Origin: an uncultured Collinsella sp.
GTDB lineage: Bacteria > Actinomycetota > Coriobacteriia > Coriobacteriales > Coriobacteriaceae
DNA: 12,022 nt
Assembly (NCBI GenBank): GCA_900548075.1
Contig: URJD01000039.1
Span: forward strand, 1-12,022
Direction: 5' to 3'
Shown here in pieces: positions 6,871 to 12,022 of the stretch (positions are counted from its first letter, which is position 1; every line of letters begins with the position of its first letter). Under the pieces are notes generated by a model. That model ran no database searches and was not told the DNA's origin. It saw nothing but the letters and a program-made list of their open reading frames with translations. A program made the translations under genes and the position numbers.

Positions 6871-8277
6871 ATGCGCCAAAACGGATCTAACTTAAACGGG
6901 CACTCGGGTGCGCGTCCGACGGCGCGCCGCGACCTGGGGCAGCTGCCCAGCGGTCAGCGTCGACGTCGCCGTAAGCCCGGCGCGATGTACCTCAACCATA
7001 GCCGCGGCTTTAGCGACCGCAGCGCTCGCATCGGCAACAGCCGTACGCCCCGTCGTTCGTCTCGCTTGCCCTATGCGCTCATTGCCGTGGGTTGCGCACT
7101 CGTGCTGTTTATCGCTGCCGTCGTGGGCTACGTCAACCGCAGTGTGGACGTGGAGCTCAACGGCCAGAAGACCGCGGTGCGTGTGGGCTCTACGCTGCAG
7201 AATCTCATCGACGACCAGGAGTTGACTGACACCTACGACGCAGGCGACCTGCTGGCCGTCGATGACAGCGTGCTCAAGCGCCATGGGGGCGAAAAGCTGT
7301 CGGTGAAGGTCGACGGCAAGCGCGTGAAGCAGGGCAAATGGGATAGCCGCGAACTTGAGGGCGGCGAGAAGGTGACGGTCAAGGATGGCCGTAACACCTA
7401 CGAGAAGCACGAGGTTCAGGCTACGGTTATCGAGCCCAAGCTCAAGGTCGAGGGTACGGGCGCTATCGAGTATGTGCAGACGTGGGGTGTCCAGGGCCGC
7501 TCCGAGGTGTGGGTTGGTGAGCAGTCGGGCAAGACGCAAGACCGCGGCGAGGTTGTGCCCGCCACCGATTGCGTCGTTGCGTGCGCCAGCGTGGCGCCCA
7601 AGGGCAACAAAAAGTACGTGGCGCTGACGTTTGACGAGGGTCCGAGCGGCGCCACCAAGCAGATCCTGCAGGTGCTCAAGGAAAAGGGCGTCACCGCGAC
7701 GTTCTTCCTTTCGGGCGATGCGGCTGAGGCCTCGCCTGCCACGGCCAAGGCGATTGTCGATGCCGGGTGCGAGATCGGATCCAACAGCTACAGCGACGAT
7801 TCGCTCAAGGGTCGGGACCGTGAGGCGGTACGCGAGCAGATCACGAAAGGCACCGATGCGATTAAGTCGGCGACCGGCGTGAAGACGATGCTGCTGCGTG
7901 CTCCCTACGCTGCCTTTGACGAGCAAAACTGGATTGATGCGATGGACCTGGTCTCCGCCGTGGTCTCGTGGAATATTGACTCGGGCGACTGGCTGCTCAA
8001 CGGTGCCGACGAGCAGGTCTCGACGGTGCTCGATTCGGTGACGCCGGGCAATATCGTGCTGCTCACCGATAGAGACGAATGCGCCGAGCAGACGCTCGAG
8101 GCGCTGCCGCAGATTATCGACGGCCTCATTGCCGACGGCTACAAGATCGTGACGCTCAGCGACCTGGTCAAGACGGACACGTCGCTGAGCAAAAAGCTCA
8201 CCTCGCTGACGAAGGCCGCCATGCCCAAGGACGCCGTGTTCCCCCAACTTGCCGAGGACGACGACACCACAGAGTAG
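6871..8277 (+). CDS. Membrane-anchored polysaccharide deacetylase-like (NodB-fold) protein with degenerate active site
   Basis: This 468-residue protein has a basic cytoplasmic N-terminus (RRRRR at 30-34 and more), one membrane helix (about 68-88), an extracytoplasmic beta-rich region (90-185) vaguely like DUF348/G5-type modules, and a C-terminal NodB-homology domain (about 245-435). The fold is recognisable from YVALTFDEGP (249-258), ATFFLSGD (276-283), RAPYAAF (343-349), VSWNIDSGDW (365-374), IVLLTD (395-400) and the closing GYKIVTLSDL (423-432). Active members act on peptidoglycan or other N-acetyl sugars using TFDDGP, HSxxH and a late LHD motif. Here the metal Asp is Glu256, both metal His are replaced (Asn305 and Asp309 in GSNSYSDD), and the late His is Thr399. 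It is probably not a normal deacetylase. The ATG is preceded by GGGGGAGGG. It may be in the YtxH-PRC transcript. Confidence 0.85.
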   Translation: MRQNGSNLNGHSGARPTARRDLGQLPSGQRRRRRKPGAMYLNHSRGFSDRSARIGNSRTPRRSSRLPYALIAVGCALVLFIAAVVGYVNRSVDVELNGQKTAVRVGSTLQNLIDDQELTDTYDAGDLLAVDDSVLKRHGGEKLSVKVDGKRVKQGKWDSRELEGGEKVTVKDGRNTYEKHEVQATVIEPKLKVEGTGAIEYVQTWGVQGRSEVWVGEQSGKTQDRGEVVPATDCVVACASVAPKGNKKYVALTFDEGPSGATKQILQVLKEKGVTATFFLSGDAAEASPATAKAIVDAGCEIGSNSYSDDSLKGRDREAVREQITKGTDAIKSATGVKTMLLRAPYAAFDEQNWIDAMDLVSAVVSWNIDSGDWLLNGADEQVSTVLDSVTPGNIVLLTDRDECAEQTLEALPQIIDGLIADGYKIVTLSDLVKTDTSLSKKLTSLTKAAMPKDAVFPQLAEDDDTTE

Positions 8278-8285
8278 TTATTGGG

Positions 8286-8314
8286 TAGTCATTTAAGAAC
8301 GTCCCCAATGACTA
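8286..8314. repeat. REP-like palindrome
   Basis: TAGTCATT (8286-8293) and AATGACTA (8307-8314) form a perfect 8-bp inverted repeat with a 13-nt loop that reads TAAGAACGTCCCC. It begins 8 bp after the NodB-fold gene. No T-run follows, so it is not a standard terminator. The shape (palindromic, extragenic, next to a stop codon) suits a REP or short mobile-repeat unit, but only one copy is in this window. Confidence 0.4.
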
Positions 8315-8388
8315 TGTCACGGATGCGTCAGCGTTTGGTATGCCTGCAATGTGCAGCGCATAAATTCGATGCCGCAGGGCGATGCTGA

Positions 8389-8397
8389 TGCTATAGT
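8389..8397 (+). promoter_or_regulatory. Extended -10 promoter for the magnesium operon
   Basis: TG-C-TATAGT (8389-8397) is an extended -10 element, with five of six matches in the hexamer and the upstream TG. No convincing -35 is seen, which such promoters can do without. Transcription would start near 8404 and give a leader of about 200 nt before the TTG start at 8606. Confidence 0.5.
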
Positions 8398-8403
8398 TAC
8401 TGC

Positions 8404-8605
8404 GGTTAATGAGGGTCAAGAGAAAGGTTACAGGTGAAATCCAAACCTCGACCATACAGTCGATGACCCCATGCAGGTGCTTTCTGCGCATGCACGGGGT
8501 GTAAGCGTCGAGCGGCGTGCCGCCCGCGCATGCGTATACATATCCAGAAGCCCCCGGACGCCGCACGCGCGGTCGCGTCCGGAGGAATAATGATGGGGAG
8601 CACCA
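8404..8605 (+). ncRNA. Long structured 5' leader of the magnesium operon (candidate cis-regulatory RNA)
   Basis: The leader can form several stems. AGGTT pairs with AACCT (8425-8429 with 8444-8448). A closing stem pairs CTCGAC (8447-8452) with GTCGAG (8507-8512), and cannot form fully together with the first. Inside it CCCCATGCA pairs with TGCACGGGG (8467-8475 with 8491-8499, one A-C mismatch). GCGG pairs with CCGC (8512-8515 with 8520-8523). CCGGACGC pairs perfectly with GCGTCCGG (8554-8561 with 8575-8582). The last arm covers the first two G of the GGAGG at 8581-8585. The motif GCGCATGC occurs twice (8486-8493 and 8526-8533) and is largely self-complementary. No known riboswitch consensus is recognised, including the M-box. 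Regulation by Mg2+ is inferred from the genes downstream. Confidence 0.45.
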
Positions 8606-8622
8606 TTGAATTATCTGAGTGA
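8590..8622 (+). CDS. Possible leader peptide overlapping the mgtE-like start
   Basis: The strongest ribosome-binding site near the operon start, GGAGG at 8581-8585, is placed for ATG 8590 or ATG 8593, not for the MgtE-like frame. That frame encodes only ten residues, MMGSTIELSE, and stops at TGA 8620-8622. It overlaps the TTG start at 8606 and ends 1 nt before an in-frame ATG of the MgtE-like gene at 8624. It could couple or regulate translation of the transporter, or be a by-product of a misread start. No conservation can be tested here. Confidence 0.3.
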   Translation: MMGSTIELSE

Positions 8623-10450
8623 GATGCTCAAATTGCCGGTCTTGGACGTCGACGGCGAAAAGCTCGGCGTGGTGAACGATTTTGGCATTGCTACCGGCGA
8701 AGTTTTTCCGCACGTGACGTCGCTCGCGTTCCGCGGACCCGGCAAGACGCCGTTTATGATCAGCTGGCGCAAATGGGTCGACCGTATCGACGAGACGGGT
8801 GTACACCTTAAGACGTCGGCCACCGAAATCCGTTTTTCGTACCTGCAGCCGACCGAACTCCTGCTTGCCCGCGATGTGCTCAACAAGCAGATTGTCGACA
8901 CGCAGGGCATGAAGGTCGTGCGCGTAAACGACATCAAGTTTTCCATGTCGGGCGAAAACCAGCTGCGCCTGCTGGGCGCCGAGGTCGGTGCCCGCGGTCT
9001 GCTACGCGCCATCAGCCCCGCGCTCGAGCATATCGTCGAAGGCTTTATGAAGCACCTGGGCAAGCCGCTCAGTGAGGACATCATCGCTTGGTCCTACATG
9101 GACCTGCTCGACCGCTCGACCAAGAACATTCAACTCTCGGTGTCGCACAAGACGCTCGGCGAGCTGCATCCTGCCGACATCGCCGACATTATCGAGCAGC
9201 TCGACCCGCGCCTACGTGCGCAGGTGTTCGCGCAGCTCGATACGGCACAGGCCGCCGAGGCCATCTCGGAGTTCGATGACGACGAGCTCATGACCGAGAT
9301 GCTCGAGGGCCTGTCCGATACCGACGCATCGTCGATGCTGGCCATGATGGACCCGGACGATGCAGCCGACCTGATCGACGAGCTCGATTACGAGAAGGCC
9401 GAGAAGCTCCTGCGCCTGATGGGCGTCAAGGAGGAGAAGGCGATTCGTAACCTGCTGGGGTATGAGGACAATACCGCCGGCCGCATCATGACCTCGGAGT
9501 TTGTCTCGCTGCCCGCCACGGCGACGGTCGGTGATGCCATCGAGGCGATTCGCAAACTCGACGAGGACTTTGAGAGTGTCTATTACGTCTATACCGAGGA
9601 TCCGAGCGGCATGCTGACCGGCGTGCTTTCGCTGCGCACGCTGATTGTAGCCGACCGCGACGCCACGCTGGGTCAGCTGGCCTATCGCGACCTGGTCTAT
9701 GTGTCGCCTGACGAGGACCAGGAAGACGTGACGGACGAGATGACCAAGTACGACCTGGTTGCCATCCCTGTCTGCGACGAGAACCGTCATATCCTGGGTA
9801 TCGTAACCTTCGACGACGCCATGGACGTTATCGCCGAGGAGCATCAGGAGGACCTGCAGATCGCAGGCGTCGGTTCGGGCGATAGCGCGTCGGACGACTC
9901 GACGAACGTGCTCAGCTGGTTCGTGCATCGCCAGTACTGGGTTGTTGTATGGGGCATCGCGTCGTGCATCATGGCGACCGTGCTGGGGACGGCGCTCGGC
10001 TCCGCGCATCTGGTGGTGTTCCCCATGTGCGCCATGCCGCTCGTGCTGCTGGCGGCCTCGCGCATGGTGTCGTTCGTCAAGAACTACTTCCTGGAGTATG
10101 ACGGTCACGACGACGAGCCCAAGCCGTATCTGGGGTTCTTCTTCCAGAGCACGGGCATGGGCCTGATTCTGTCACTCGTGACCTACCTGTGCGCCCAGCT
10201 GGTGCGCACCGCTGCGTTCCTCGATGCGCCCATGTTTGAGGAGCAACTCTTTACCGGGTGCTTTAATATCGCTGCCATCATTTGCCTGGTTGGTAACATG
10301 AGCGCCGTGATTTACCTGATGGTGCTGTTCTGGCGTGACGAGCATGACCTCAACACGTCGGGCACTGCCATGAACGTTATTGCCGTCATGATCTCGTGCG
10401 TAGCGTATTGCGCCGCTGCGGTGCTGCTCACCATGTCGGTCATGGGCTAG
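8606..10450 (+). CDS. MgtE-like protein with divergent membrane domain
   Basis: This is a 614-residue protein. Residues 1-135 hold PRC-barrel-like repeats (LSEMLKLPVLDVDGEKLGVV near the start and KQIVDTQGMKVVRVNDI at 94-110). Residues 183-287 are the MgtE_N helical domain, with HPADIADIIEQLD and DPDDAADLIDELD repeats. Residues 288-412 are a CBS pair opening with the typical DNTAGRIMTSEFVSL. Residues 440-614 have about five membrane helices, as in MgtE. The cytoplasmic part is a good Mg2+-sensor match. The membrane part lacks recognisable MgtE pore motifs: the usual SGPxVTTxxD stretch is replaced by SGTAMNVIAVM (585-595), without the aspartate. TTG 8606 is chosen because the LSEML strand belongs to the PRC fold and GGGGAG lies 5 nt upstream; ATG 8624 is the alternative. 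It is the first gene of a two-gene operon. Confidence 0.85.
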   Translation: MNYLSEMLKLPVLDVDGEKLGVVNDFGIATGEVFPHVTSLAFRGPGKTPFMISWRKWVDRIDETGVHLKTSATEIRFSYLQPTELLLARDVLNKQIVDTQGMKVVRVNDIKFSMSGENQLRLLGAEVGARGLLRAISPALEHIVEGFMKHLGKPLSEDIIAWSYMDLLDRSTKNIQLSVSHKTLGELHPADIADIIEQLDPRLRAQVFAQLDTAQAAEAISEFDDDELMTEMLEGLSDTDASSMLAMMDPDDAADLIDELDYEKAEKLLRLMGVKEEKAIRNLLGYEDNTAGRIMTSEFVSLPATATVGDAIEAIRKLDEDFESVYYVYTEDPSGMLTGVLSLRTLIVADRDATLGQLAYRDLVYVSPDEDQEDVTDEMTKYDLVAIPVCDENRHILGIVTFDDAMDVIAEEHQEDLQIAGVGSGDSASDDSTNVLSWFVHRQYWVVVWGIASCIMATVLGTALGSAHLVVFPMCAMPLVLLAASRMVSFVKNYFLEYDGHDDEPKPYLGFFFQSTGMGLILSLVTYLCAQLVRTAAFLDAPMFEEQLFTGCFNIAAIICLVGNMSAVIYLMVLFWRDEHDLNTSGTAMNVIAVMISCVAYCAAAVLLTMSVMG

Positions 10451-10458
10451 GTGGTCGC

Positions 10459-11721
10459 GTGCAAAATACCAAGCAAAAGTCGGGCACCAAGCAAAAGTTG
10501 ACCATCGCGGCCATCTTTGGCGCTATGGGTCCCGGTCTGCTGGCGGCGCTTTCGGGCAATGACGCCGGCGGCATTGCAACGTATTCCAGCGCGGGCGCCA
10601 GCTATGGCTACAAGATGCTCTGGATGCTTCCCGTCATGACCGTGCTGCTTATCGTGACGCAGGAGACCGCGGCGCGCTGCGGCTGCGTCACGGGCAAGGG
10701 CCTGGCATCGCTCATTCGCGAGCGCTTTGGCGTGCGCAAGAGTGTACTTGCTATGGCGGCGCTGTTGATCGCCAACACGGCTGTGACCATTTCGGAGTTT
10801 GCGGGCATCGCCAGCGGCCTTGCTCTCTTTGGCGTGCCGGCGAGCATCTCGGTGCCGTTGGTGGCGCTGCTGGTGTGGATGCTTACCATGTCGGGTAGTT
10901 TCCAGCGCATCGAGAAGATTTTGCTGCTGGTGAGCTGCGTGTTCGTGACTTATATTGTCGCCGCGTTTATGGCTGGCCCCAACTGGGGTGAGGTCGCGGT
11001 CGACCTGGTCGTGCCTAACATCCAAAATGACCCCAGCTACGTGTCGCTCGTGGTCGCAACGATCGGTACCACCATCGCGCCGTGGATGATTTTCTTGGCG
11101 CAGAACAACGTGGTCGATAAGAACGCGGGCGAGGACGATATCGTGCTGCAGCGCATCGATACCGTGAGCGGCTCGCTTGCCGCCGATGTCATTGCCGGCT
11201 TTATTATCATCACGACCGGTACGGTGTTGTTCCCGGCGGGTATTCAGATTAGCGATGCCGCCGATGCTGCCCGCGCGTTGGAGCCTATTGCGGGTCAGTG
11301 GTCCACGGTACTGTTTGCCTCGGGCCTGGTCGCGGCGAGCTTCTTGGCCGCCTGCGTGCTGCCGGGCGTTACGTCGAGCGCTATCTGTGAGGCATTTGGC
11401 TGGGAGCGCGGTGCCGACCGCAGCTGGGACGAGGCCCCGGTCTATCGCGGCATCATTACGGCCATCATCGGTATCTCTGCCGTGCTGGTGCTTATGCCCG
11501 GCGTCGATCTGTTCCAGATTATGATGACCTCGCAGGTCATCAATGGCGTGCTACTGCCCGTGGTTCTGGTGTTCCAGGTGGTTATCGCCGCCGACCGTCA
11601 CATTATGGGCGCCAACCGCAACGGCCGCGTGTGGAACGTGCTCACTTGGGCGACTATCGGCGTGATTACGGTGCTCACGGTTGTCATGTTTGTCCTGCAG
11701 GCGATGGGCTACAGCGCTTAA
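10459..11721 (+). CDS. NRAMP-related magnesium transporter (NRMT-like)
   Basis: This is a 420-residue protein with about 11 membrane helices of the NRAMP/SLC11 (LeuT-like) fold. The family's first-helix motif DPGN appears as DAGG (35-38, in LSGNDAGGIATY). The sixth-helix motif MPH appears as APW (207-209, in GTTIAPWMIFLAQ). So the metal-binding Asp is kept, while the Asn and the Met that favour transition metals are lost. This pattern belongs to the NRMT clade, whose Eggerthella lenta member has been shown to transport Mg2+ (and Mn2+) rather than select transition metals. Mg2+ uptake is therefore inferred. The GTG at 10459 has AGGTGG just upstream, overlapping the stop of the MgtE-like gene. 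Only 8 bp separate the genes, so they are cotranscribed and probably work together. The stop is TAA, followed by a terminator. Confidence 0.87.
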   Translation: MQNTKQKSGTKQKLTIAAIFGAMGPGLLAALSGNDAGGIATYSSAGASYGYKMLWMLPVMTVLLIVTQETAARCGCVTGKGLASLIRERFGVRKSVLAMAALLIANTAVTISEFAGIASGLALFGVPASISVPLVALLVWMLTMSGSFQRIEKILLLVSCVFVTYIVAAFMAGPNWGEVAVDLVVPNIQNDPSYVSLVVATIGTTIAPWMIFLAQNNVVDKNAGEDDIVLQRIDTVSGSLAADVIAGFIIITTGTVLFPAGIQISDAADAARALEPIAGQWSTVLFASGLVAASFLAACVLPGVTSSAICEAFGWERGADRSWDEAPVYRGIITAIIGISAVLVLMPGVDLFQIMMTSQVINGVLLPVVLVFQVVIAADRHIMGANRNGRVWNVLTWATIGVITVLTVVMFVLQAMGYSA

Positions 11722-11740
11722 CGCCCACTTTTTGACTTTA

Positions 11741-11776
11741 AACAGGCCGCTGCCATGGGGCTGCGGCCTGTTTTTT
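11741..11776 (+). terminator. Rho-independent terminator of the magnesium operon
   Basis: AACAGGCCGC (11741-11750) pairs with GCGGCCTGTT (11763-11772) around a 12-nt loop, and a run of six T (11771-11776) follows. It lies 19 bp after the stop of the NRMT-like gene. Confidence 0.9.
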
Positions 11777-11818
11777 GTCTGCTATAGGGTGTTAGTTATA
11801 TAGCAATGGACAAAAAAT

Positions 11819-12022
11819 GCCAAATATGAGTACTGTTGCTAAGTGAATATCATTTACATCCTAAAAGATAATGAACATATCCTTTAGTATGTTCATTAAA
11901 ATTGGCTCCAATACGCCTTAAACCAGTCAGGTTGGCTGCTTTAGGGGGTTGTAGGGGTCGCTCGGACGTCATTTTGGGTGGTTTTGCCTGCTACTAAAAT
12001 GGTAACAGTACTCATATTTGCC
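11819..12022. repeat. About 200-bp element bounded by 17-bp inverted repeats (MITE-like candidate)
   Basis: CAAATATGAGTACTGTT (11821-11837) recurs exactly in reverse orientation at 12004-12020, defining a 200-bp unit; further partial matches extend 2 nt on each side. The left half is AT-rich compared with the genome and no substantial gene is inside. Each repeat carries an ATGAGTACTGTT pointing inward: the left one opens a frame of only a few codons, the right one (minus strand, ATG at 12015) a frame of 24 codons ending at 11941. Neither has a ribosome-binding site. The layout resembles a MITE or a recurrent intergenic element. Right-hand flanking sequence is outside the window, so target-site duplication cannot be checked. 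Confidence 0.55.
11861..11898. promoter_or_regulatory. Two overlapping stem-loops or operator-like palindromes
   Basis: TAATGAACATA (11869-11879) and TATGTTCATTA (11888-11898) are a perfect 11-bp inverted repeat with an 8-nt spacer. CTAAAAGATA (11861-11870) and TATCCTTTAG (11878-11887) are a second inverted repeat with one mismatch. The second uses the spacer and part of an arm of the first, so the two cannot form together. This could be a switch in RNA or a DNA-binding site; no gene inside the window depends on it. Confidence 0.45.

Noticed and set aside
6892..8247. Minus-strand open frame of 451 codons opposite the NodB-fold gene
   Set aside because: The protein is Arg/His/Leu-rich with no recognisable motif, while the + strand frame has a membrane anchor and a clear NodB fold.
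8404..8605. M-box (ykoK) Mg2+ riboswitch before the MgtE-like gene
   Set aside because: Scattered resemblances exist (GTTACAGGTGA, CCATACAGT), but the defining GTTAGGTGAGGCTCC block and the ACGCCxATGGGTCAACAG block are absent and the order does not fit.
8312..8806. Minus-strand open frame of 164 codons covering the leader region
   Set aside because: It overlaps the start of the MgtE-like gene, has no recognisable domain or good ribosome-binding site, and would be read through the structured leader.
10396..10458. Upstream GTG extension of the NRMT-like gene
   Set aside because: It lies within the last codons of the MgtE-like gene in another frame and adds no recognisable sequence; GTG 10459 has its own ribosome-binding site.
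11941..12015. Minus-strand 24-codon frame starting inside the right inverted repeat
   Set aside because: It lacks a ribosome-binding site and its start is simply part of the repeat; not supported as a gene.

Overview
The window looks like chromosomal core DNA from a high-GC actinobacterium of the class Coriobacteriia, most likely Collinsella or a close relative. This rests on base composition, codon use, the NRAMP-related magnesium transporter type known from the related Eggerthella lenta, and the overall gene set. The genus is an inference; there is no rRNA or marker gene to confirm it. Nine protein genes are recognised, eight on the + strand. No tRNA, rRNA, CRISPR array, phage gene or transposase gene is seen.

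Layout. (1) 1-1176: a DUF362 protein with two 4Fe-4S motifs, 5'-truncated by the window edge, ending at a bidirectional terminator (1224-1262). (2) 1340-2305, minus strand: a membrane-anchored alpha/beta hydrolase with a near-consensus promoter and an 18-bp operator-like palindrome just downstream of it. (3) 2492-3175: a haemolysin III/PAQR-family seven-helix protein, divergent from the hydrolase. (4) 3286-5517: a CNNM/CorC-type CBS transporter followed closely by a small protein whose N-terminal half resembles the N-terminal domain of cyanophycin synthetase. (5) 5597-8277: a TATAAT promoter, then a YtxH-like protein, a PRC-barrel protein (stop and start overlap) and a membrane-anchored NodB-fold (polysaccharide deacetylase-like) protein whose catalytic motifs are degenerate. 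(6) 8278-8605: a 328-bp gap with a REP-like palindrome, an extended -10 promoter and a roughly 200-nt leader rich in stem-loops. (7) 8606-11721: a tight two-gene operon encoding an MgtE-like protein and an NRAMP-related Mg2+ transporter (NRMT), ending in a strong terminator. (8) 11777-12022: an AT-rich intergenic stretch dominated by a 200-bp unit bounded by perfect 17-bp inverted repeats, with two overlapping, mutually exclusive stem-loops inside.

The most coherent theme is magnesium and divalent-metal handling: the CNNM/CorC protein and the MgtE-like/NRMT operon. The MgtE-like protein keeps the cytoplasmic sensor layout (PRC-like, MgtE_N, CBS pair) but its membrane domain lacks the usual MgtE pore signatures, and it sits 8 bp from an NRMT gene behind a long structured leader. 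My working inference is that it may act as a Mg2+ sensor or regulator partner of the NRMT rather than as a transporter. This is the best candidate in the window for an undescribed system. Other points of interest are the degenerate deacetylase, the stand-alone cyanophycin-synthetase-like domain, and the terminal inverted-repeat element.
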